This document shows, one piece after another, positions 1-7,559 of a DNA stretch of 64,000 bases (position 1 is the stretch's first letter; the number at the start of each line of letters is the position of its first letter). The position numbers and the translations under genes were made by a program. The notes below the pieces were generated by a model. It ran no database searches, had not been told where the DNA came from, and saw only the letters and a program-made list of their open reading frames with translations. Source of the stretch: UBA11090 sp035560555 (GTDB taxonomy: Bacteria; Spirochaetota; Spirochaetia; Treponematales; Rectinemataceae); assembly GCA_035560555.1 (NCBI GenBank), contig DATMZF010000054.1:1-64000 (forward strand), given 5' to 3'.

Positions 1-276
1 ATGAAGGATCAAAAGCAGATCGTCATCTGCATGGGCAGCTCATGTTATGCCAGGGGCAACGCTTTCAACGTCGAGGCGATTCAAGCCTGGCTGAGAAACC
101 ATCGGATGGACGCGCGGATAGACGTTAGCGGTACGCTTTGCGAGGGTCGCTGCCGCGAAGGACCCATCCTCAAAATCGGATCGACCATTTACGCTAAGGT
201 GAACCCGACGAGCGTAAACGATATTCTCGAACACGAGCTCTTGGACCATGAGCATCAGGAGAACGGGCGTGGATAA
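1..276 (+). CDS. Small thioredoxin-like [2Fe-2S] ferredoxin
   Basis: A 91-residue protein with Cys10 and Cys15 (C-x4-C) and a later Cys47/Cys51 pair (C-x3-C), the ligand pattern of thioredoxin-like [2Fe-2S] ferredoxins related to NuoE and to the small subunit of electron-bifurcating hydrogenases. It should carry electrons to or from the hydrogenase-type proteins encoded immediately downstream. The ATG lies at the first base of the window, so an earlier start or upstream operon genes cannot be excluded. The gene overlaps the HydS-like gene by 8 bases if that gene starts at its GTG, which implies translational coupling. A paralogue at 3311-3586 shares the same length and cysteine spacing at the N-terminus. 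Confidence 0.8.
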   Translation: MKDQKQIVICMGSSCYARGNAFNVEAIQAWLRNHRMDARIDVSGTLCEGRCREGPILKIGSTIYAKVNPTSVNDILEHELLDHEHQENGRG

Positions 277-2098
277 GGCGCAAGCGATATATACCGAGCT
301 GACCGCATGTCAGGACTGCTACAAATGCCTGAGGGAATGCCCCGTAAAAGCGATAAGGATATCCGAAAACCACGCGAAAGTGATGGGCGAACTCTGCATC
401 AACTGCGGGCATTGCGTCGAAGTCTGCCCCCAGAAGGCCAAAAAAGTGAGAAGCGACTTGGAGAGGGCCAAGATATTGGTTCGCCTCAGACCCAAGTCGG
501 TGTTGTCCATCGCGCCCTCCTTCGCGGCCGAGTTTCCCGGCGTCCCCCTCGCGAATATCGTCGCGGGGATCAAGGCCCTGGGTTTCCACGCGGTATCGGA
601 AACATCCTTCGGCGCCGATCTCGTATCCGGGGGACTCAGCCGAACGATAGCCAAGGACAAGCCCAGCATCGTCATCTCGTCGGCTTGTCCCTCCGTCGTC
701 CAATACATACACAAATACGCGCCGACAATGTCGAGCCATATCGCCAACATCTGCTCGCCCATGGTAGCCCACGGCAGATATTTGAAGGACATGCTCGGCC
801 AGGACAGCGCCGTCATATTCGCCGGCCCCTGCATAGCGAAAAAGACGGAGGCTGACGGTTCCGAAGGCGCCGTGGACGTCGCGCTCACGTTTTGCGAACT
901 GCGTTCGTGGCTGAAGGAGGAAGGCATCGATGTCGGGACAATCCAGCCATCGAGTGACGACCATCTGTTTCCCAAGCGATCGCTCCATGGAGCCCTCTAC
1001 CCGATCGAGGGAGGCATGATCGCCTCGCTCAAGCACGCGGGGCTTCAAAATGCCCATTGCATGACCTTTTCGGGTATCAGGCAGATAAAAGAGGCGATAC
1101 AGGGCGGCGATATCGCTCTGGGCGCCGAGCTTCCGGTTTCCGGCGACAAAACGCTGTTCATCGAACTTCTCGCCTGCGAAGGCGGATGCGTCAACGGCCC
1201 GAAATCGGCGCGCCATTTCGGGACAGTGGCGAAAAGGCTGCGCGTCCTCACCTACGCGCATGGGCAGAGCCTCGATCCCCCTTCCCCGCAGGGAGCGAAG
1301 CCAGCAGAAAGCAGGCCCGGGCAGAAGCAATGCCGGAGATCATGGGACGCGCTGCTTGTCCAACCTCCCTCCCTCATGGAAGCTCCCGTGGCGGAGGAAC
1401 AGGTTTCGGTCGAAAGCGAAAGACTGGCCCTGGCCTCGATCGGAAAATTGAGTCACAAGGATGAGCTGAATTGTTCGGGCTGCGGCTACGACTCCTGCAG
1501 GGCTTTCGCCAGGGCGATGCTTTTGGGCAAAGCCGAAAAAACCATGTGCGTCTCCTATATGAGGAACCTGGCGCAGAAAAAAGCGAACGCCCTCCTCAAA
1601 GCCATGCCTTCGGCGGCCGTCGTCGTGGATGCCTCGATGAGGATAGTCGAATCCAACAAACCCTTCGCGGAGCTGCTCGGTCCCGACGCGGTCGCCATCT
1701 TCGAAGTCAAGCCGACCATGGAGAACGCCGACATAAAGAAACTGGTGCCCTTCTGGCAGGCATTCCAGGACGTGCTCGAGCCGGGGCGCCAAGACAGTCT
1801 CACTTCGGATTTCCGCCTGAACGACAAGGTCATCCACGGCACCGTGTTCAGCATCGAAAAAGGGCTTCTCGCGGGGGGATTGTTCCAGGATATAACCGCC
1901 CCTTGGATACAGAAGGACAGAGTCATCCACCAGGCACAGACCGTGATGCGTCAAAATCTCAAGACGGTGCAGAAAATCGCCTACCTCCTGGGCGAAAACG
2001 CCGCGGACGCGGAATCGGCGCTCACCTCCATCATCGAGTCGTTCCAAGCCCAGGGTCCAAGCGATTCCTACGACGCGCCCAAGAAGGAATTGCCTTGA
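269..2098 (+). CDS. hydS: Sensory [FeFe] hydrogenase HydS-like protein with PAS domain
   Basis: About 609 residues. The domain order is two [4Fe-4S] ferredoxin motifs near the N-terminus (CQDCYKCLRECP and CINCGHCVEVCP), an H-cluster domain with SSACPS, GPCIAKKTEA and LACEGGCVNG, a further Fe-S domain (CSGCGYDSC...C), and a PAS domain to the end. All four H-cluster cysteine ligands are present, but the proton-transfer cysteine of catalytic enzymes (TSCCP) is alanine (SSACP). That substitution and the PAS domain are the known hallmarks of group C/HydS sensory hydrogenases. The start is taken at GTG 269 because AGGAG lies 7 bases upstream; an in-frame ATG at 248 is the alternative. The next gene, a SpoIIE phosphatase, is the likely signalling partner and overlaps by 4 bases. 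Confidence 0.88.
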   Translation: MDKAQAIYTELTACQDCYKCLRECPVKAIRISENHAKVMGELCINCGHCVEVCPQKAKKVRSDLERAKILVRLRPKSVLSIAPSFAAEFPGVPLANIVAGIKALGFHAVSETSFGADLVSGGLSRTIAKDKPSIVISSACPSVVQYIHKYAPTMSSHIANICSPMVAHGRYLKDMLGQDSAVIFAGPCIAKKTEADGSEGAVDVALTFCELRSWLKEEGIDVGTIQPSSDDHLFPKRSLHGALYPIEGGMIASLKHAGLQNAHCMTFSGIRQIKEAIQGGDIALGAELPVSGDKTLFIELLACEGGCVNGPKSARHFGTVAKRLRVLTYAHGQSLDPPSPQGAKPAESRPGQKQCRRSWDALLVQPPSLMEAPVAEEQVSVESERLALASIGKLSHKDELNCSGCGYDSCRAFARAMLLGKAEKTMCVSYMRNLAQKKANALLKAMPSAAVVVDASMRIVESNKPFAELLGPDAVAIFEVKPTMENADIKKLVPFWQAFQDVLEPGRQDSLTSDFRLNDKVIHGTVFSIEKGLLAGGLFQDITAPWIQKDRVIHQAQTVMRQNLKTVQKIAYLLGENAADAESALTSIIESFQAQGPSDSYDAPKKELP

Positions 2099-3291
2099 GC
2101 CAGAGTTTCGTCGAGATAGGAACGTATCAGCTGCCCAAGGGCGGCGAACTGGCGGCCGGCGATGTGTTCATGTCGCGGAAGTTGCGCGACTCCGACAGAA
2201 GCATCTCCGTTCTGTCGGATGGCCTCGGTTCGGGCATAAAAGCAGGAGTGCTGGCCACGCTCACCGCCACCCTCGCCTCGGGCTGCATCGCCTCCGACAT
2301 GCCCATCAGGAAGACCGCCAGACTCATAATGAAATCCCTCCCCGTCTGTTCCGAGCGTAAAATCAGCTACTCCACCTTCACCATCGTGGACATCGGCAAG
2401 GGCACGGAGGTCAAGATCATCGAGTATGACAACCCCCCCTACCTTCTTCTCCGCGAAGGCGTGGAGCTGGAGCCGATAAAGCTCGACATAGCGGTCACCA
2501 AGAAGGAAAACATAGGCAGACATCCGAAAAAGCCCGTCCTGCATTGGTCCACCTTCAAGGCGCAATTCGGCGACAGGCTCATCTTTTTTTCCGACGGTGT
2601 CACCCAGGCGGGGATGGGCACGAAAGCCATGCCCCTGGGCTGGGGCCTCAAGGGCGTCCGCGATTTCGCCAGCGATCTGATACGCTCACAGACCGACATT
2701 TCGGCGCGGGAAATCGCGCGCGCCATCGCCCTCAAGGCGACCTATTACGACGGGGGATCGCCCAAGGATGACATCACCTGCGCAACCGTCTACTTCAGAC
2801 AAGCGAGGCGCCTTCTCATCAGCTCGGGGCCGCCCATCCACCCCGAGGACGATCATGAACTCGCGGCCATTTTTTCGGCATTCGAAGGAAAGAAGATCAT
2901 ATGCGGGGGAACGACGGCCAACATCATCGCGAGGGAGCTCAAGAGACACATAAAAGTCTCGCTCAAGGCCTCTGATCCCCTCATACCGCCCCCGGCCACG
3001 ATGGAAGGCGCGGATCTCATCACGGAGGGGATTCTCACCCTGGGTAAGGTCATAGAGTACCTCGATCAGGACGCGAGGCCGGAAAACCTGGATGGGAACG
3101 CCGCCGCGATGATTCTCCAGCTTCTCTTCGATTCCGACAGCATCGAGTTCCTCGTGGGCACGAAGATCAACGAAGCCCACCAGGACCCAACCATGCCGGT
3201 CGAGCTGGAAATAAGAAGATACGTCATCAAGCGGCTCGCCTCCCTCCTCGAGGAGAAATACCTGAAGGAAGTAGCCGTGCGATTCATCTGA
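2095..3291 (+). CDS. SpoIIE-family PP2C protein phosphatase
   Basis: About 398 residues. The DGLGSGIKA motif and the late SPKDDITC motif are the metal-binding signatures of SpoIIE/PP2C serine phosphatases. Roughly the last 150 residues form an extra C-terminal region that I cannot assign. The start is TTG at 2095, overlapping the HydS stop (TTGA) and preceded by AAGGA about 6 bases upstream; no suitable ATG exists near the family N-terminus. The position directly after hydS and before a second hydrogenase is known from other anaerobes and points to phosphatase output of hydrogen or redox sensing. The phosphoprotein target is not visible in the window. Confidence 0.85.
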   Translation: MSQSFVEIGTYQLPKGGELAAGDVFMSRKLRDSDRSISVLSDGLGSGIKAGVLATLTATLASGCIASDMPIRKTARLIMKSLPVCSERKISYSTFTIVDIGKGTEVKIIEYDNPPYLLLREGVELEPIKLDIAVTKKENIGRHPKKPVLHWSTFKAQFGDRLIFFSDGVTQAGMGTKAMPLGWGLKGVRDFASDLIRSQTDISAREIARAIALKATYYDGGSPKDDITCATVYFRQARRLLISSGPPIHPEDDHELAAIFSAFEGKKIICGGTTANIIARELKRHIKVSLKASDPLIPPPATMEGADLITEGILTLGKVIEYLDQDARPENLDGNAAAMILQLLFDSDSIEFLVGTKINEAHQDPTMPVELEIRRYVIKRLASLLEEKYLKEVAVRFI

Positions 3292-3310
3292 AGGAAAATG
3301 GAGACGCGTC

Positions 3311-3586
3311 ATGCGAAAAGCGAAAGTCACGATCTGTGTCGGCACGGCCTGCTATGTCCTCGGCGGCGCCGAAATACTGGGTCAGCTCGAGGAGCTGAAA
3401 GCAGCCTACGGCGACAGGGTTGAGTGGGACGGGGCGCCTTGTCTCGGTCTCTGCAAATGCGGAAAAGAGAACAAGGCACCCTTCGCCACGGTCAACGGCA
3501 AGGTCGTGGAGAAAGCCACGCTGGCGGCGCTTGAAGCCTCCATCCGGGAAGCGCTGGAAGGCAACGAAGATGGCCAGGGAAAATAA
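3311..3586 (+). CDS. Small thioredoxin-like [2Fe-2S] ferredoxin, second copy
   Basis: A 91-residue protein with CVGTAC near the N-terminus and CLGLCKC about 35 residues later, the cysteine pattern of thioredoxin-like [2Fe-2S] ferredoxins. It is related to the first gene of the window. It overlaps the following group B hydrogenase gene by 17 bases, so the two are almost certainly translated together and the ferredoxin probably serves that hydrogenase. GGAG lies about 9 bases before the ATG. Confidence 0.8.
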   Translation: MRKAKVTICVGTACYVLGGAEILGQLEELKAAYGDRVEWDGAPCLGLCKCGKENKAPFATVNGKVVEKATLAALEASIREALEGNEDGQGK

Positions 3587-5174
3587 CGCCGTCAAGCTCA
3601 GGCGCGAGCTGCTGTTCAGAATCGCGAGGCTCATGCTGGAAAACAGGCTGGAAGCCGGCATAGACGGCCTTCCCTTCGAGACGACCAGGGATGGCTGGGA
3701 TATCATGCGCTGCTGCGTCCATCACGACAGGGCGCTGATTCGCCTCAGGCTTCTGGGCATGTTGGGCTTCTCGGCGGAAAAAATGTCCGACGTGGAGCGG
3801 CCATTGAGGGAATACGCCGCCGAGGCTATGGAAGCGGGACGCCAGGAGGCCTTCCCGTTGACGATGATAACCGAGGCCTGCAATTCCTGCGCCACAACGC
3901 GCTACCTCGTCACCGATGCCTGCCAGGGCTGCTTCGCCCGCCCATGCAAGACCGGCTGCCCCAGGAACGCGGTCAGCGTCGAGGACGATCGATCCCATAT
4001 CGATCCCGAACGCTGCGTGAACTGCGGGCTCTGCGAAAAAGCCTGTCCTTTCCATGCCATCATAAAAGTGCCCGTGCCCTGCGAGGAAACCTGCCCGGTG
4101 GGGGCGATCAGGAAAGGCGATGAAGGCACGGCCGCCATCGATGAAGAAAAATGCATCCTCTGCGGCAGATGCGTGAATTCCTGCCCTTTCGGCGCTCCCG
4201 TAGAGAAATCGGAAATCGTGCGGGTCATGGCGGCGATCGGCGAGAAAAAACACGTGACCGCCATCGTGGCCCCCGCGGCCATGGCCCAGTTCCCCTTCTC
4301 GGCGGGGCAGTTCGCGGCCTCCCTCCTCCGCCTCGGTTTCGCCGAAGTGATGGAAGCGGCCGAGGCGGCCGACCTCGTGGCCGCGGAGGAGGCGAAAGAG
4401 CTGGCGGGACGATTCTCCGAAGGAGACGGCTTTCTCGCCACCTCGTGCTGCCCGTCGTGGACAAGGGCCGCGCGAAGCATCCCGGCTATGGCTGGGCATG
4501 TCTCCGATACGCCCAGCCCGATGATAATCGCCGGACTGCTCGCGAAAAAGCGAAATCCCGAGGCTTTTACGGTTTTTATCGGACCCTGCGTCGCCAAGAA
4601 ATGGGAAGCCCGGAAGGCCTCGGGAAGCGCTGGCTCAGGCTCGGGCGCGACCGCGGCGGAAGCCCTGAACGGCGGCGCGGACGGGATCGGCCCGGACGGG
4701 ATCGGCGCCAAAGCTATCGACGCTGTCCTAACCTCCGAGGAAGTGGGAGCCATGCTCATCGCGGCTTCGACCCAGGTCAACGAGGAAAGGGAAATCGCGC
4801 TTTCCGGCGCCTCGCCACTGGGAAGGGGTTTTGGGGCATCGAGCGGCGTGGCGGCCGCGGTTACCCATGAACTGGCTAAATTGGCGGAAGCGGGTACTTC
4901 AGTACCCGATGTCGAGACCGTGGTGGTCTCGGGGCTCACGAAAGAGAACTTGGCTGTCATAGCCGCCATGAAGCCGCGGCCGAAGGGAAAAGCCACGCTT
5001 CTGGAGGTGATGGCCTGCGAGGGGGGCTGCGTCAACGGCCCCTGTTCCATCGCCAGCGCCAAATCCGCGAAAGTCTTTCTCGAAAAATATAAGTTCAGCG
5101 GAGATGGACTGGTCGGCGGGGCTGGACTGGTCGGCGGGGCTGGACTGATCGGCGGGGCTGGACGGGCAGGCTAG
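3570..5174 (+). CDS. Group B [FeFe] hydrogenase
   Basis: About 534 residues starting at ATG 3570. The N-terminus (RIARLMLENRLEAGID, then RCCVHHDRA) is typical of group B [FeFe] hydrogenases. It is followed by several [4Fe-4S] motifs (CQGCFARPCKTGCP, CVNCGLCEKACP, CILCGRCVNSCP) and the H-cluster motifs TSCCPSW, GPCVAKKWEA and MACEGGCVNGPC. Unlike the HydS-like neighbour it keeps the proton-transfer cysteine, so it could be catalytic. A Ser/Gly/Ala-rich insertion follows the second H-cluster motif. The last 20 or so residues are Gly-rich hexapeptide repeats (GLVGGA) encoded by an 18-bp minisatellite that runs past the stop codon. Hydrogenase maturases HydE, HydF and HydG are not in the window. 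Confidence 0.88.
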   Translation: MARENNAVKLRRELLFRIARLMLENRLEAGIDGLPFETTRDGWDIMRCCVHHDRALIRLRLLGMLGFSAEKMSDVERPLREYAAEAMEAGRQEAFPLTMITEACNSCATTRYLVTDACQGCFARPCKTGCPRNAVSVEDDRSHIDPERCVNCGLCEKACPFHAIIKVPVPCEETCPVGAIRKGDEGTAAIDEEKCILCGRCVNSCPFGAPVEKSEIVRVMAAIGEKKHVTAIVAPAAMAQFPFSAGQFAASLLRLGFAEVMEAAEAADLVAAEEAKELAGRFSEGDGFLATSCCPSWTRAARSIPAMAGHVSDTPSPMIIAGLLAKKRNPEAFTVFIGPCVAKKWEARKASGSAGSGSGATAAEALNGGADGIGPDGIGAKAIDAVLTSEEVGAMLIAASTQVNEEREIALSGASPLGRGFGASSGVAAAVTHELAKLAEAGTSVPDVETVVVSGLTKENLAVIAAMKPRPKGKATLLEVMACEGGCVNGPCSIASAKSAKVFLEKYKFSGDGLVGGAGLVGGAGLIGGAGRAG

Positions 5175-5195
5175 GCTGGACGGGCAGGCTGCGGC
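5106..5195 (+). repeat. 18-bp minisatellite spanning the hydrogenase stop codon
   Basis: Five head-to-tail 18-base units start at 5106, 5124, 5142, 5160 and 5178. The first three are nearly identical (GGACTGGTCGGCGGGGCT) and encode GLVGGA/GLIGGA. Units 4 and 5 have diverged, and the TAG stop lies in unit 4. Because 18 is a multiple of three, unit gain or loss would change tail length without a frameshift. Confidence 0.85.
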
Positions 5196-5214
5196 GCCTG
5201 CCTGGCTGACCGGA

Positions 5215-6054
5215 TCAGGCGGGGATGGACTTTTTCGCGATGGAAGCGAGCCCCTCCAGCGCGAGGTTGGGTACGAAGCTGCCCCTGCCCGACCTCTTCA
5301 GGAATTCGCGCCCAATCTCGTCGCCCGTTCCATATACGACGACAGCGCTCGCGCCAAGCGCCTGCATCTCTTCCGTCATCGTTTCCAGCATATGAAGGAT
5401 GAGGCCTTCGTATCCCAGAAGAATGCCGGAACGCACGGATTCGCCCGTCGAACGGCCTATCGAGCGCGAGGGAAATTCCAGCTTCACCTCGGGAATCTGG
5501 ACAGCCTGAAGCCTCAAGGTCTCGGCGCAGGTCTCGGGGCCGGGAACGATCGCGGCGCCGAGGAATTCGCCGGCTTGATTCACGGCGGAAAAAGTGATCG
5601 CCACGCCAAAATCGACGACGATGAAAGCCGAACGCGTCAGGTCGCGGCCGGCGGCCGCGGCGCAGACAAGATCGCTCCCCAGTTCGGAGGGCAGGTCGGT
5701 CCGGATCTTGATGCCAGTCTTGACGCCCGGACCGACGACATGAACCTCGCAGCCGAATACTTCCTTGGCCGAAGCGGTCAGCAGGGGTGTGAGCGAAGGC
5801 ACGACACTGGAGATCCAGACCGAATCCGCCTTGACCGCAGGGGCTGTCGCGATAAATGAGGCCGTGAGGGCAGGCGCGCTAAAAGACATCCCGCCGGCTT
5901 CCGGCATTTCTAGCAGGAAATGCCGGAAGAGCATGGAGTATTCGTCGGAAGTTCTCTGATTGAGCGCCCCGATTCTGCGGATCGCCCTCCAGGCTCCCTC
6001 CTCATGAAAACCCACGGAAATGACCTTGTTTCGGATATCGATCGCTATCAGCAT
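5215..6054 (-). CDS. coaX: Type III pantothenate kinase-like protein (CoaX homologue, altered motifs)
   Basis: A 279-residue protein of type III pantothenate kinase length with the family layout: an N-terminal phosphate loop, a central PGVKTGIKI segment, a DFG motif and a late GRSTGESVRSG segment. Type III enzymes phosphorylate pantothenate in CoA synthesis. Several key motifs are altered. The N-terminal DxGNT is DIRNK, GADR is GSDL, and DFGTATT is DFGVAIT; the DFG aspartate is kept. It may be a divergent kinase or a regulatory paralogue. GGAGGA lies 6 bases before the ATG. It is last in the ECF operon, which suggests that the imported vitamin is pantothenate, although that is inference. Confidence 0.7.
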   Translation of the reverse strand: MLIAIDIRNKVISVGFHEEGAWRAIRRIGALNQRTSDEYSMLFRHFLLEMPEAGGMSFSAPALTASFIATAPAVKADSVWISSVVPSLTPLLTASAKEVFGCEVHVVGPGVKTGIKIRTDLPSELGSDLVCAAAAGRDLTRSAFIVVDFGVAITFSAVNQAGEFLGAAIVPGPETCAETLRLQAVQIPEVKLEFPSRSIGRSTGESVRSGILLGYEGLILHMLETMTEEMQALGASAVVVYGTGDEIGREFLKRSGRGSFVPNLALEGLASIAKKSIPA

Positions 6055-6076
6055 TCTGTCCTCCGCTCAAGCCCGG

Positions 6077-6679
6077 TTATTTCTTCTCCTCGTCCGCGAG
6101 ACGAGCCTTGCCGCTCCTGGAACCGATGCCCCGCCAGGCCGCGACCACGGCAACCGTCAGCACGGCGGCCAGGGCCGCCTCGACGAAGCTGTTGGCGACG
6201 AACACCGAAGCCGCCGCGGCGAGCGGCAGCGCGCCGAGCAGGACGAGGGAGCCCAGGACGAAGAGCGAATTGGCGAGCGAGCCGACAATGGCCGCCGCCG
6301 CGGCGCCCAGCGCCACTCTCTTCCTGCCGAGGGCCTTGAAGGCCACCCAGGCTAGCAGCCCTACGAGGACGCGCGGCACCACGGATACGAGGGGATTCGT
6401 GAAAAAGACATCGATCGGCCCTTGGGGAGCCGTGGCCGCCTTTATGAGGCTCGTGACGCCGAAAATGCCGCCGATGATGGCCCCCGCCACCGGTCCTTCC
6501 AGCACGGCGCCCAGGATGGCGGGAACATGCATGACCGTCAGCGATGCCCCCGCTACCCATGGGATATAGCCGAAAGGCGTCAGAAAAAGCGCGATGGAGA
6601 CGGCGCTCAAGGCTCCCGTCACGATGGTCGTGCGAATAAGGGAGTTGGTTCCCTTGGTTTCGCCTTTAGATTCAGACAT
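6077..6679 (-). CDS. ECF transporter S component, possibly for pantothenate
   Basis: A 200-residue integral membrane protein with about six hydrophobic segments. It contains the VMHVPAILGAVLEGPVAGAI stretch and the following FFTNPLVSVVPRVLVGL stretch seen in the ECF S-component family that includes vitamin-binding subunits. It would bind substrate and dock on the EcfT/EcfA module encoded just upstream. It lies between the energy-coupling genes and the CoaX-like gene, so pantothenate is the best guess for substrate. GGAGGA precedes the ATG. The C-terminus is a short charged cytoplasmic tail. Confidence 0.78.
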   Translation of the reverse strand: MSESKGETKGTNSLIRTTIVTGALSAVSIALFLTPFGYIPWVAGASLTVMHVPAILGAVLEGPVAGAIIGGIFGVTSLIKAATAPQGPIDVFFTNPLVSVVPRVLVGLLAWVAFKALGRKRVALGAAAAAIVGSLANSLFVLGSLVLLGALPLAAAASVFVANSFVEAALAAVLTVAVVAAWRGIGSRSGKARLADEEKK

Positions 6680-6704
6680 ATCGTCCTCCCTGCCTGGTAG
6701 CCGC

Positions 6705-7559
6705 CTAGAAAGGTCGAATCCAGGCTTTTATATAGATCTTGTCCGCGATCAGGACAATGATCGAAAAACAGACGACGAAAACCGCGGAAAGCGCGTCGCC
6801 CCGAACGGCGGGCCTGCGGGGAGGAGGAGTCCTGCCCTCCCCCGTATAACAGCGCGCCTCCATGGCCTCTGCCAGAAGTTCGGCCCGCTCCAGCGCCCTG
6901 ATCGTCACCGGCACGAAGAGCGGCGCGTAGGCCTTCGCCTTCGCGATGATGTTCTTTCTGCCGGAACCGAAATCGGCGCCCCTGGATGCCTGCGCCTTCA
7001 CGATTTCCTCCAGCTCGCCGGCCACGATCGGCACGAAGCGTATGGACGTGGCGGCGGCGAGGGACAGGCGGTGGACGAAGGATACCTTGCCGCTCAAGGG
7101 GCGCAGGATGTCCTCGATGCCCCGCGCCGCGTCGGATTCGCTCGTGACCGAGGTGAACCATCCGACGATGATCATCATGCCCGAAGATCGCAGCAGGATG
7201 AGGGACACGATCCAGAGCTCGTGCATCGTGAAGGAAAGGGGCCCGATGGAGAGCAATGAGGCGGAAAGGTCGCCGGGCCACTTGAAGAGAAACTGAAGGA
7301 CCGCCGTCAGGATAAGCACGGGGAAGATGGGCTTCAGCGTCCGAAGCAGGAACGTCACGGGAATTCTCGAGGCCGCGGCGAGGCCGAGCGACAAAATTAT
7401 TACCAAGGCTACCGTCACGGGCGTCGGCGCGGCGATCGCGACCGTAGAGAGGGCCAGCAGGTATACGTACTTCGTCGAGGGGCGCAGGCCGTGGAACCAC
7501 GAACCCGAGTCGATATACTGGCCTATGCCGATGTTCCTGAAAAATTCCAGGTTTTTCAT
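6705..7559 (-). CDS. ecfT: ECF transporter transmembrane component EcfT
   Basis: A 284-residue membrane protein with hydrophobic segments in the first half and the two coupling-helix motifs that bind the ATPases: AQASRG (the Ala-Arg-Gly motif region) and AEAMEARCY (the Ala-Arg-Ser-like motif). The start codon overlaps the stop of the ATPase gene by 4 bases (ATGA), so production is coupled. It links the S component to the ATPase pair. Confidence 0.87.
   Translation of the reverse strand: MKNLEFFRNIGIGQYIDSGSWFHGLRPSTKYVYLLALSTVAIAAPTPVTVALVIILSLGLAAASRIPVTFLLRTLKPIFPVLILTAVLQFLFKWPGDLSASLLSIGPLSFTMHELWIVSLILLRSSGMMIIVGWFTSVTSESDAARGIEDILRPLSGKVSFVHRLSLAAATSIRFVPIVAGELEEIVKAQASRGADFGSGRKNIIAKAKAYAPLFVPVTIRALERAELLAEAMEARCYTGEGRTPPPRRPAVRGDALSAVFVVCFSIIVLIADKIYIKAWIRPF

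Noticed and set aside
194..1330. A 378-residue open frame on the minus strand opposite the HydS gene
   Set aside because: It is a shadow of the hydrogenase reading frame in GC-rich DNA. It has no ribosome binding site or recognisable domain.
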